Positions 1-5,741 of a DNA stretch of 10,076 nt are shown piece by piece. The position numbers and the translations under genes were made by a program. Origin of the DNA: an uncultured Selenomonadales bacterium (GTDB taxonomy: Bacteria; Bacillota_C; Negativicutes; Selenomonadales; Selenomonadaceae); contig CAMYWI010000024.1 of assembly GCA_947302675.1 (NCBI GenBank), positions 1 through 10,076 of the forward strand. The letters are read 5' to 3'. The notes under the pieces were generated by a model. It was not told the DNA's origin and did no database searches. It was given only the letters and a program-made list of their open reading frames with translations. The number at the start of each line of letters is the position of its first letter. Position 1 is the first letter of the stretch.

Positions 1-87
1 GGCATTTTCGCAGTAGCGCGACCCGAAAAATTTATCGAACGTCGCCTTGTCCTTGCAAGTCAAATTTTTTAGATTAATATTGCTCAT
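1..87 (-). CDS. DUF2156-type protein, N-terminal 29 codons (partial)
   Basis: An open frame starts with ATG at 87 and runs off the window at position 1. Its residues begin MSNINLKNLTCKDKATFDKF and then read FGSRYCENA. This resembles the start of DUF2156 proteins (phosphatidylglycerol lysyltransferase-like GNAT fold), which usually open with a phrase such as 'I-x-F-K-P-I-T-L-x-D-K-x-x-F-D-x-x-F' followed by an aromatic residue and 'EN/ENS'. The identification is inference from this short stretch only. The start is odd: a good Shine-Dalgarno sequence, CAGGAG (88-93), abuts the ATG with no spacer. Initiation may be inefficient, may rely on coupling to the ORF that ends at 94, or may use an unusual downstream codon (ATT at 78-76 would have normal spacing). 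Function cannot be judged from the fragment. Confidence 0.5.
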   Translation of the reverse strand, partial: MSNINLKNLTCKDKATFDKFFGSRYCENA

Positions 88-93
88 CTCCTG

Positions 94-237
94 TTAAATC
101 CATTTTCTAATGTCGCTGACGAAACTATTCAGCGGTTCTCCAATTTTATCGTCTGATAAATCTTTGTCAAACGCTATTATCTTCAGCCGCCGCGATAAAT
201 TCTGCTCCGTGATTTTTAATATATTCTTCGACACCAT
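94..237 (-). CDS. Possible 47-residue ORF overlapping the RHH gene
   Basis: This frame runs from ATG at 237 to TAA at 94-96. Its first 71 bases overlap the end of the ribbon-helix-helix gene in another frame, and its last 73 bases fill the gap before the next gene. The non-overlapping part reads IIAFDKDLSDDKIGEPLNS then FVSDIRKWI, a charged, protein-like sequence with an amphipathic C-terminal end, unlike random frame. There is no Shine-Dalgarno before the ATG. Three explanations fit: a small translationally coupled gene; the true C-terminus of the RHH protein displaced by a frameshift; or the tail of an otherwise deleted gene. Its stop lies 6 bases before the next start, consistent with coupling. 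I do not recognise the family. Confidence 0.3.
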   Translation of the reverse strand: MVSKNILKITEQNLSRRLKIIAFDKDLSDDKIGEPLNSFVSDIRKWI

Positions 238-397
238 TTTGAATCAGCTTTGAAAGACTCAATCCTAATTCTTGCGCCGCTATTTTATAAGCGTCACGCT
301 TGCCCTTAGGAATCTCGACAGCAAGCCGCTCCCATTTGTCTTTTCGACGTGGATCTATGTTTATATGTATAAATTGCTTGTCTTTTGATACTGTCAT
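167..397 (-). CDS. Ribbon-helix-helix (MetJ/Arc-type) small DNA-binding protein
   Basis: A 76-residue protein. Residues 8-14 (QFIHINI) look like the N-terminal beta strand of a ribbon-helix-helix fold. Two helices follow, at about residues 16-45 and 48-62, the second containing 'GLSLSKLIQNGVEEYIKNH', typical of the C-terminal helix in Arc/MetJ antitoxin-like repressors. Such proteins act as dimers that insert the strand pair into the DNA major groove, often autoregulating toxin-antitoxin operons. The start is ATG 397, with GGGAG (406-410) 8 bases upstream. The insert 'VEIPKGKRDAYKIAAQELG' between strand and second helix is longer than in minimal Arc proteins. No toxin gene was recognised beside it. 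The C-terminal tail after NHG is low in character and overlaps a different, protein-like frame, so the end of the protein may have been altered by frameshift. Confidence 0.6.
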   Translation of the reverse strand: MTVSKDKQFIHINIDPRRKDKWERLAVEIPKGKRDAYKIAAQELGLSLSKLIQNGVEEYIKNHGAEFIAAAEDNSV

Positions 398-415
398 TCA
401 GAATTCTCCCAAAAA

Positions 416-832
416 TTATTTATCAGCGTTGAAATCATTTCGCCAATCGCCTCCGTCAATTCTTGATTGTGCCATTTCGCAATACCTCAGCGACTTTTCA
501 ATCAAGATAAAATTTCTTTCGAACTTTTTGGCGGAAACGGCGGTCGTTCCAGAGCCAGCGAACGGGTCGAGGATAATGTAAGGCATGTTGTCATCGTATT
601 CGGCGTAGCCATTTTTAATCGCGGCGTTCTTCCACTTGCCGCAGTTGGTATTCTTCTTTAAGCCGTTGCCGCTGGAATTCAGCAAGTTGTACGGCGGCGA
701 AGTAATCACAATGTCAACGCATTTTTCGAGCAAGGCTCGCATGACTTCCAAGCAATCGCCGTGAATAATTTTGTCGCGGCAGTCGTCCGCAAAAATTTTC
801 CCGTCAAACTCGATAATCTCTGTCATTGTCAT
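416..832 (-). pseudogene. DNA methyltransferase (N4/N6 type), internally deleted
   Basis: The 138-residue product carries both hallmarks of a beta-class DNA amino-methyltransferase: catalytic motif SPPYNL at 45-50, and after it the AdoMet-binding motif LDPFAGSGTT at 88-97, followed by the usual 'FILIEKSLRYCEMAQSRI' end. In intact relatives, roughly 100-150 residues containing the remaining catalytic-fold strands and the target-recognition region separate these motifs. Here only about 36 residues do, and the text jumps from YDDNMPY (79-85) straight to IILDPF. The deletion junction lies near 575-580 and preserves the frame. The product almost certainly cannot methylate DNA. It overlaps the upstream hydrolase by four bases (ATGA at 829-832), and a second ATG sits at 826. 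No restriction endonuclease is adjacent, so an orphan methyltransferase or a remnant of a restriction or phage system are both possible. Confidence 0.8.
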
Positions 833-1671
833 GCCGCGAAGAAATTTTTAATCAGCGTCGCAATCTCGGCGCAGTGACTTTCAAGCGCGAAGTGCCCGCT
901 CTCCACAAAATGAATCTGCGCGGCGGGCAAATCCTTCTTGAAAGCCTCCGCGCCCTGCCACACGAACGACGGGTCATTTTTTCCCCACACCGCTAAAAGT
1001 TTCGGCTGATGCTCGCGCAAATACTTCTGGAAAGTCGGATAGAGCGCGACGTTGCTTTGATAGTCAAAAATCAAATCGGACTGAATCTCGTCGTAACCTG
1101 CGCGGCACGTGTAGAAAATATCCAACGAGTAGCCGTCAGGCGAAACGGAGCCTTCGGACGTGCCGAAAGTATATTGCCCGATAATCGTTTCGGGCGCGAA
1201 GGCAGATTTATATTGCTCGCGGAGTTCGGGCGTCGGGTTCTTCCAGTATTCGGCGCGAGCTGTCCATTTCTTACCTAAGCCTTCCGCGTAAACATTGCCG
1301 TTTTGGCTGATTATGCCCAAAATCTTTTGCGAATTCTTAACGGCAAGGCGAAAACCAATCGGCGCACCGTAATCAAACACGTACATAAAAAATTTCTCAA
1401 CGCCTAGCCGCTCAAGAAATTTCTCCATAACGTCGGCAAGGTTGTCGAAGGTGTAAGCAAAAGTTTCACGATTCGGCATGTCCGATTGACCAAAGCCGGG
1501 ATAATCGGGCGAGATTAAATGAAAATCTTCTTCGAGACGCGGAATCAAATCGCGGAACATGTGGCTCGCCGAAGGGAAGCCGTGAAACAAAATCATCGTC
1601 GGCTTATCGACCGCACCCGCCTCGCGGTAAAAAATCTTCACGCCGTCCACGTCAATCTTCCTGTAAAACAT
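829..1671 (-). CDS. Alpha/beta hydrolase (epoxide hydrolase/haloalkane dehalogenase-like)
   Basis: A 280-residue soluble alpha/beta hydrolase using the ATG at 1671. Visible signatures are the oxyanion-hole HGFP at 30-33, 'PDYPGFGQSD' at 55-64, the nucleophile elbow VFDYGAP with Asp100, the acid in 'WGKNDPSF' (Asp233), and the catalytic His260 in 'SGHFALE'. An Asp rather than Ser nucleophile is what epoxide hydrolases and haloalkane dehalogenases use, though the physiological substrate is unknown. An upstream ATG at 1701 lies inside the promoter -10 box. The 1671 start has a Shine-Dalgarno sequence, GAGGTGA, just upstream, so 1671 is preferred. The length is normal and no defect is seen. The stop overlaps the start of the damaged methyltransferase by four bases, suggesting they were once translationally coupled. 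Confidence 0.88.
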   Translation of the reverse strand: MFYRKIDVDGVKIFYREAGAVDKPTMILFHGFPSASHMFRDLIPRLEEDFHLISPDYPGFGQSDMPNRETFAYTFDNLADVMEKFLERLGVEKFFMYVFDYGAPIGFRLAVKNSQKILGIISQNGNVYAEGLGKKWTARAEYWKNPTPELREQYKSAFAPETIIGQYTFGTSEGSVSPDGYSLDIFYTCRAGYDEIQSDLIFDYQSNVALYPTFQKYLREHQPKLLAVWGKNDPSFVWQGAEAFKKDLPAAQIHFVESGHFALESHCAEIATLIKNFFAA

Positions 1672-1728
1672 GTCATCACCTCGAAAATTTTTCTCGTGCA
1701 TAATACAACATCGGCGGCAAGTTATAAA
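1672..1728 (-). promoter_or_regulatory. Predicted promoter and RBS of the hydrolase unit
   Basis: On the minus strand a -35-like TTTATA (1723-1728) and a -10-like TATTAT (1700-1705) are separated by exactly 17 bases. Transcription would start near 1693, giving a leader of about 22 bases with GAGGTGA before the ATG at 1671. The -10 matches consensus at 5 of 6 positions and the -35 at 4 of 6. The element sits just after the mod operon terminator, where a new unit is expected. Confidence 0.5.
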
Positions 1729-1737
1729 GCTCTTCGC

Positions 1738-1771
1738 AAAAAAATAAGGCGCAACCTTTGCAAGCTACGCC
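1738..1771 (-). terminator. Intrinsic terminator of the mod operon
   Basis: A 9-pair stem with several G-U pairs, GGCGTAGCT (1763-1771) against GGTTGCGCC (1748-1756), encloses the loop TGCAAA and is followed by TTATTTTTTT (1738-1747). It begins 8 bases after the modB stop codon, so it most likely ends the molybdate operon transcript. Confidence 0.75.
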
Positions 1772-1778
1772 CAAAAAA

Positions 1779-2435
1779 TTACGTTCGACTATTCCTTGAG
1801 ACGACGGCATTCATTGCGTAAATGAAGACCAGCGAGAATATCGACAGCAACGCCGCCCATTGAAACGCCAAGTCGTAATCGTTGGCTTGAACTGCCGCGT
1901 AAATTGCCGTCGACATTGTTTGCGTGACGCCCGGCACGTTGCCCGCGAACATTATCGTCGCGCCGAACTCGCCCATTGCTCGCGTGAAACTCAGCACCAA
2001 GCCCGCCAATATTCCCTGCCGCGTGTTCGGCAAAAGTATCTGCCAAAAAATTTTCCACTCGCTCACGCCTAACGTCCGCGCCGCGTAAATTATATTCCTG
2101 TCGAGTTGTTCAAAGGCTCCGCGCGTCGTGCGATACATCAGCGGCAAGCTCACCACTACCGCCGCGATAACTGCCGCTTTCCACGTGAACACAAAGTTTA
2201 TGTCGAACTGCAGTAAAAATTTTCCTATCGTCGAACGCTTGCCCAATAGCAACAGCAAAAAAAATCCGACGACCGTCGGCGGCAACACCATCGGCAACAT
2301 TATCACCGCGTCGACAAGGGCTTTGCCGCGCTTGAGATTGTTCACGAAGTACGCCAAGAATATCCCCGCGAAGAAGGTTATCACCGTCGCGACCGCCGAA
2401 GTTTGAAACGTTATTATAAGCGGACTCAATTCCAT
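1779..2435 (-). CDS. modB: Molybdate ABC transporter permease ModB
   Basis: A 218-residue inner-membrane permease. Hydrophobic segments at about 7-31, 42-64, 85-101, 142-163 and 187-212 match the five-helix ModB plan. The cytoplasmic EAA loop that contacts the ATPase is visible around 108-145, with 'YAARTLGVSEWKIFWQILLP' at its core, and 'SFTRAMGEFGATIMFAGN' follows as in ModB/CysT relatives. The ATG at 2435 is chosen over an upstream in-frame ATG at 2483: the upstream start would overlap modC by 44 bases, while the chosen one lies 4 bases after the modC stop with GGTGAA overlapping that stop. It would pair with itself to form the channel through which ModA delivers molybdate or tungstate. 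The last gene of the operon, followed at once by a terminator. Confidence 0.92.
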   Translation of the reverse strand: MELSPLIITFQTSAVATVITFFAGIFLAYFVNNLKRGKALVDAVIMLPMVLPPTVVGFFLLLLLGKRSTIGKFLLQFDINFVFTWKAAVIAAVVVSLPLMYRTTRGAFEQLDRNIIYAARTLGVSEWKIFWQILLPNTRQGILAGLVLSFTRAMGEFGATIMFAGNVPGVTQTMSTAIYAAVQANDYDLAFQWAALLSIFSLVFIYAMNAVVSRNSRT

Positions 2436-2439
2436 AACT

Positions 2440-3480
2440 TCACCCGTCAACCAAAATAATCTTATCCTTCGGAAAGCGCACAAGGCAATTCGTCATTCCC
2501 AATTCCTCATTCCTAATTCCTAATTTTTTCTCGACTTCCCAGCGAATCAGCTTGCCGCCGTTCGCCCGAACCATCACGATATAAGAAAAAGTATCCTCAA
2601 TGACTTGCGCAATCTCCATAGAAAAAGTATTCTCGCCCAAATCTGCGCATGGCTCTAAGTCGTGAGCGCGTATCCCGACAAACTTCAAGCCGTCGGGAAT
2701 ATTTTTCGCCGTCAACTCAAGTTGCCAATCCTCCGCGAAAATCTTATCGTCCGAAATTTTCCGCGCAGGCGAAATATTTTTGCAACCCGTCAAAATCGTT
2801 GCCGCCAAAGTTTTTGGGTGCTTGAAAACTTCGCGCTTGCTGTCGAGTGTGCCGATAGCTCCGTTGTGCATGACCGCGACTTTATCAGCCAGGCGGTAGA
2901 CCTCGCCGCGATCGTGACTGACCAAAATCGCCGCGCCGTATATCTTGAAAATGTCGGCAAGCTCCAATTCTAACTGCCACTTCAACCAACTGTCCAACGC
3001 GCTGAACGGCTCGTCCAACAACAAAATTTCCGCGTGCGAAGTCAAAACCCTTGCGAATGAAACGCGCTGTTGCTGACCGCCGCTAAGCTCGGAAGGATAT
3101 GCATTCTCCAAGCCGTCGAGTTGGAAACGCGACAAATTTTCTTTGAGCTTGCGAGATTTTTCCTCCGCCGTGCCGACCGCCGCGAACAAAATATTTTCCG
3201 CAACCGTCATGTTCGGGAAGAGCGCGTAGTTTTGAAAAAGATAACCTGCACGTCGAAGTTGAGGCGGCAGGTTAATTTTTTTCGCGCTGTCGTAAAGCGT
3301 GCGTCCGTTCAGAACGATTTCGCCTTCGTCGGGCGTCTCAATCCCCGCGATACATTTCAACGTCATACTTTTGCCGCAACCGCTCGCGCCGAGCAAGGCA
3401 AAAACTTCGTCGCGGACAACAAAGTCAACGTCAAGCATGAAGTCGCGCAGATTTTTCTTTATGCAAACTTTCAGTTCCAT
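2440..3480 (-). CDS. modC: Molybdate ABC transporter ATPase ModC
   Basis: A 346-residue ATP-binding subunit. Visible motifs are Walker A GASGCGKS at 31-38, the Q-loop 'YLFQNYALF' with Gln83, the signature LSGGQQQR at 132-139, Walker B ILLLDE at 152-157, the D-loop SALD, and the switch His189 in 'VSHDRGE'. Residues from about 230 onward form the C-terminal regulatory region, in which ModC proteins usually carry a molybdate-binding TOBE domain. The ATG at 3480 overlaps the modA stop by one base (TAATG), implying translational coupling. Oddity: residues 319-333 are encoded by six tandem 7-base units (2484-2525), adding 'LGIRNEELGMTN' within the C-terminal domain. The reading frame is kept and all ATPase motifs are intact, so the protein is probably functional. 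Confidence 0.94.
   Translation of the reverse strand: MELKVCIKKNLRDFMLDVDFVVRDEVFALLGASGCGKSMTLKCIAGIETPDEGEIVLNGRTLYDSAKKINLPPQLRRAGYLFQNYALFPNMTVAENILFAAVGTAEEKSRKLKENLSRFQLDGLENAYPSELSGGQQQRVSFARVLTSHAEILLLDEPFSALDSWLKWQLELELADIFKIYGAAILVSHDRGEVYRLADKVAVMHNGAIGTLDSKREVFKHPKTLAATILTGCKNISPARKISDDKIFAEDWQLELTAKNIPDGLKFVGIRAHDLEPCADLGENTFSMEIAQVIEDTFSYIVMVRANGGKLIRWEVEKKLGIRNEELGMTNCLVRFPKDKIILVDG
2484..2525 (-). repeat. Six tandem heptamers inside modC
   Basis: Read on the minus strand from 2525 the units are AATTAGG, AATTAGG, AATGAGG, AATTGGG, AATGACG and AATTGCC, following the pattern AAT-K-R-S-S with no spacer. The tract is 42 bases, hence 14 codons, so it can be gained without breaking the frame. 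Translated, it gives the 'RNEELG' type phrase that this class of intergenic heptamer repeat produces when it lies in coding DNA. Confidence 0.8.
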
Positions 3481-4256
3481 TATCCGACAACTTTAAAGCC
3501 GTATTTCTCGAAAACTGCTTTGGCGGCGTCGCTACTCGTGAAGTCGAGAAAAGCTTTGGCGGCGTCGAGATTCTTGGAAGACTTAATCGCGGCGGCGGGA
3601 TAAATTACGGGCTTATGAGTACCTTCGGGAGCCGCGCAGATAACATTGACCTTGTCGGAAATCGCCGCGTCGGTCGCGTAGACAACGCCGCAATCAACTT
3701 CGCCGCTCTCCGTCCACGCAAGGACTTGACGCACGTCCGAGCCGTAAACCGCTTTTGCCTTGACCGCGTCGATAATATTCAAGTTGGTAAAAATTTCCTC
3801 GCTGTACTGCCCGACGGGGACGCCCTTAGGCTCGCCGAGCGCAATCTTTTCAACCTTGTCCGTCGCAACGTCTTCATAGGATTTAATATCTTTGGTGCTG
3901 TCGTTCGGAACGATAAGGACAACTTCATTGCGGAGCAAATCTTTGCGCGTGCCTTCGGCAAATTCGCCCTTTTCCTCAAGCGCGTTCATCTGCTTTTGCG
4001 CGGCGGAGTAAAATAAATCTGTCTCGCCGCCGTTTTCAATCGCCTGTTGAAGTGCGCCGCTCGACCCGAAGTTGAAAATAATCTTGACGTTCGGATTGTC
4101 CTTGTTGTAAAGCTCGGCGAGTTCGTTCATTGCGTTGGTGAGGCTCGCCGCCGCCGATACGTGAAGTTCAACCGGCTCTGCGGCTTTTTCTTGACCGCCG
4201 CCGCAACCCGTCATCAGCAACGTTGCCGCCGTTAGCATTGTAAAAAATTTCTTCAT
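3480..4256 (-). CDS. modA: Molybdate-binding lipoprotein ModA
   Basis: A 258-residue substrate-binding protein. It opens with a lipoprotein signal, MKKFFTMLTAATLLM then TGC, so Cys18 would be lipidated; Met at -3 of the lipobox is slightly unusual. The mature domain shows classic ModA phrases: 'VSAAASLTNAMNELAELY' near the N-terminus, 'FNFGSSGALQQAIENG', 'DLFYSAAQKQMNALEEKG', 'LLRNEVVLIVP', and 'YGSDVRQVLAWTESGEVDCG' followed by 'VVYATDA'. These Ser, Ala and Tyr positions line the oxyanion pocket in the family. The ATG at 4256 has GGGAGG 7 bases upstream. A longer in-frame start 138 bases upstream is rejected because it would translate the structured leader. ModA is anchored outside the membrane, consistent with a Gram-positive-type lineage or an atypical diderm, and feeds ModB/ModC. 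Confidence 0.94.
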   Translation of the reverse strand: MKKFFTMLTAATLLMTGCGGGQEKAAEPVELHVSAAASLTNAMNELAELYNKDNPNVKIIFNFGSSGALQQAIENGGETDLFYSAAQKQMNALEEKGEFAEGTRKDLLRNEVVLIVPNDSTKDIKSYEDVATDKVEKIALGEPKGVPVGQYSEEIFTNLNIIDAVKAKAVYGSDVRQVLAWTESGEVDCGVVYATDAAISDKVNVICAAPEGTHKPVIYPAAAIKSSKNLDAAKAFLDFTSSDAAKAVFEKYGFKVVG

Positions 4257-4263
4257 GATGAAA

Positions 4264-4269
4264 CCTCCC
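4264..4269 (-). promoter_or_regulatory. Strong ribosome binding site of modA
   Basis: GGGAGG on the minus strand, 7 bases before the ATG at 4256. It decides the start in favour of the lipoprotein signal peptide rather than an upstream in-frame codon. Confidence 0.8.
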
Positions 4270-4282
4270 AATAAGAATTTAA

Positions 4283-4314
4283 GGACTGCCCCTCGCGTTT
4301 GCAAAGGACAGCCC
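4283..4314 (-). promoter_or_regulatory. Leader hairpin between the riboswitch candidate and modA
   Basis: GGGCTGTCC (4306-4314) pairs with GGGCAGTCC (4283-4291) in nine pairs, two of them G-U, around a 14-base loop. It lies between the riboswitch core and the modA Shine-Dalgarno sequence, where an expression platform is expected. It is followed by TTAAATTCTTATT, too poor in U for a convincing terminator. Its role (attenuator, pause or RNase barrier) is inference. Confidence 0.45.
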
Positions 4315-4350
4315 AAAATTTCTACACAAAACAACTTGCGCACTATGGAC

Positions 4351-4442
4351 ATCTCCTTTTCAAACAGGGAAGGCGACGCAGTTTCCCGCGCCACCCCGGC
4401 TCGGCGTCATGGCAAAAGCTTTAGACGCCTTCGCTCGAAGAT
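4351..4442 (-). ncRNA. Moco-family (molybdenum/tungsten cofactor) riboswitch candidate
   Basis: On the minus strand an outer stem P1 pairs ATCTTC (4437-4442) with GGAGAT (4351-4356), enclosing two hairpins. The first is GGCGTC (4424-4429) with GACGCC (4403-4408). The second is a perfect 10-pair stem, GGTGGCGCGG (4386-4395) with CTGCGTCGCC (4372-4381), closed by a GAAA tetraloop. After it come TTCCC and then GAAAAGGAG, and before it GAGCCGGG. This order and the phrases 'CGCC-U-CCC...GAAAGG' and 'C-GAGC' resemble the Moco RNA motif that controls molybdenum genes in many bacteria, as in the E. coli moaA leader. Location directly before modA fits well. Ligand and assignment are inferred from memory of the motif, not from a covariance search. 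Confidence 0.62.
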
Positions 4443-4449
4443 TTAAAAA

Positions 4450-4458
4450 AGTTTAGCA
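4450..4458 (-). promoter_or_regulatory. Possible extended -10 promoter of the mod operon
   Basis: TGCTAAACT on the minus strand matches the extended -10 pattern TGnTATAAT at 4 of 6 core positions. It lies between the upstream terminator's U-tract and the riboswitch candidate, so the transcript would start near 4443, at the P1 stem. No good -35 is visible. Weak support on sequence alone; the position is the better argument. Confidence 0.35.
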
Positions 4459-4462
4459 CGTC

Positions 4463-4496
4463 AAAAAAAAATTGGCAGTGATAAGAATCACTACCA
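4463..4496 (-). terminator. Strong intrinsic terminator of the sugar operon
   Basis: A 10-pair stem, TGGTAGTGAT (4487-4496) with ATCACTGCCA (4473-4482), carries a TCTT loop and is followed by an A and then an unbroken run of T residues (about 4463-4470). The TAG stop of the last gene remnant (4491-4493) lies inside the stem. This cleanly separates the sugar operon from the mod operon. Confidence 0.85.
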
Positions 4497-4855
4497 TTGA
4501 AAAATTTTATAAAAGTCGTGGACGACAGCTCGCGCCCCGAAATCTTTCTTTTGATGAATCAAGCCGCGATTCAAATATCTGCCGTTATCCTCATTAGACG
4601 TTCCGAAGTCGAAATATTTTCTGTCGAGATAAACTTCATTGAGCAGATAATCTATGACGCAATCAAGCGCACCGATTTTTCTTCCTTCCTCCGAATTTGC
4701 CAAGTCAACAGTCTCAGCTCCTGCCCGATGTGCACCGCCAGCGCAGAGTGATACTTAGACAAAATCTCATTCTCCAAATCTATGAAGTCTTCGTAATCAT
4801 TCCATATAACCTTAACATTCTCTGAATAAAGCTCAATTTTAATCGTGCCGTTCAT
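4491..4855 (-). pseudogene. FemAB/GNAT-like acyltransferase remnant (two frames)
   Basis: Two fragments of one family in different frames. The first (ATG 4855 to about 4705) contains 'DYEDFIDLENEILSKYHSAL' then 'AVHIGQELRLL', resembling the middle of GNAT/FemAB-like proteins found in deoxysugar clusters, where 'KYN-x-KPVH-T-x-EE' is usual. The second (about 4703-4491) reads 'EEGRKIGALDCVIDYLL', 'YFDFGTSNEDNGRYLNRGLI' and 'FGARAVVHDFYKIF', the highly typical C-terminus of the same family. Compared with intact proteins of about 320-340 residues, the N-terminal half is missing, about 50 residues between the fragments are lost, and the frame shifts at the junction (about 4700-4710). No Shine-Dalgarno precedes the ATG. 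It lies 6 bases after the formyltransferase stop and ends in the terminator. It cannot make a working enzyme. Family assignment is from recalled sequence patterns. Confidence 0.7.
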
Positions 4856-4861
4856 GGGCGA

Positions 4862-5731
4862 TCAAAGCCTCATGCCAATTTTCAAAATTTCACTTGGCAA
4901 AATCCTTAAACCGTTGCTATCTTCCAATTCACAGAGCTTTACTGCCGTGTCGGAAGTTTTAATCAAAACTGAACCGTCAGCATATCTGTTTATCACGGCT
5001 CCGGGAATTCCGATACTGCTTGCGATTTCTTTTGCTAAAGTCATTTTCAATATCTTGTAGGACTTTTGGCGAATATTGATAAAAACACCACTACCAAATA
5101 CGCGAAATAAGCCGATAATATACGAGCTCGGATAATTCCAATTTGTTATAACGGCGTCGGAAGCTCTCAATTTGCAAGTATAAACAATATCGCTCTCCGA
5201 TTGAGTTCTTCTTGAATTTTTGCCGCAAAGTATCTTTAAAAACGTCGTCTCCAATTTACCGCAAAAAATATGCTTAATACGCTCCCTAGCGGACGAATAG
5301 CTTTCTTCTTCGCCGAGTTCAACTTCGGTTATATCGAAAATTTCTCCGTCGTCCATACCCTCGCGAACTCTGTGCAAAGTATAACCTACGTGCTTTTCCC
5401 CATTCAATATTGCCTAACAGTTTGCGTTTTTCCCACGCCATTTCGGCAAAATGCCAGCATGAACATTCACAAAAAGATATTTGTCAAGGAGAGTCGTCTT
5501 AAGTAATTTTGTGTAACCGCACAAAAAAATAACATTTGGATTTAACGTTGAAATGTCTTCAAACTTCAACTCGCGGATATTTTTAGATTGAAACCAAAGA
5601 CGATTCTCGACAAGCTCACCTTCCGACGAGGTATCGTCAAGAATTACGCCCGCCAAGCAAATATCTTTGAAATTGGCTACACACTCCGAGATTTTTGGAT
5701 TGTACGTTCCCATGTAAATCATTGTATACAT
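4862..5731 (-). pseudogene. Sugar N-formyltransferase interrupted by an amber codon
   Basis: A 289-codon frame interrupted only at codon 106 (TAG, 5414-5416). Upstream of it is 'LFVNVHAGILPKWRGKN', with the catalytic Asn and His of the formyltransferase fold. Downstream, in the same frame, 'AILNGEKHVGYTLHRVREGM' is followed by DDGEI with the third catalytic residue, Asp, and a normal C-terminal domain ends at 4862. The family usually has Trp at the amber position ('N-x-W-A-I-L-N-G'), so one TGG-to-TAG change explains it. The substrate would be 10-formyltetrahydrofolate plus a dTDP-amino sugar, as in FdtF/VioF/QdtF-type enzymes. The ATG at 5731 is preceded by GAGGGTGA, which overlaps the stop of the upstream gene fragment. 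The truncated product lacks Asp and would be inactive. The rest of the frame looks undamaged, implying a recent mutation, a readthrough or suppression case, or a sequencing error. Confidence 0.85.
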
Positions 5732-5741
5732 AAATTCACCC

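Noticed and set aside
167..832. A complete restriction-modification or toxin-antitoxin system
   Set aside because: The methyltransferase is broken, no endonuclease is adjacent, and no toxin was recognised next to the RHH protein.
3070..3603. A 177-codon open frame on the plus strand
   Set aside because: It is antisense to modC and the end of modA; both sense proteins are unmistakable and the plus-strand translation shows no family features.
4257..4394. 46-residue N-terminal extension of ModA
   Set aside because: It would translate part of the structured leader, has no transmembrane or domain sense, and the downstream ATG has a strong Shine-Dalgarno and begins a lipoprotein signal peptide.
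4351..4442. c-di-GMP, ZTP, TPP or cobalamin riboswitch in the modA leader
   Set aside because: Their recalled core sequences do not fit, while the Moco-type stem order and the modA context do.
5414..5416. Pyrrolysine or another sense reading of TAG
   Set aside because: TAG also ends the aminotransferase at a normal family length and the FemAB-like remnant inside a terminator stem. The family has Trp at the interrupted position, so a point mutation is simpler. Readthrough remains only a testable option.
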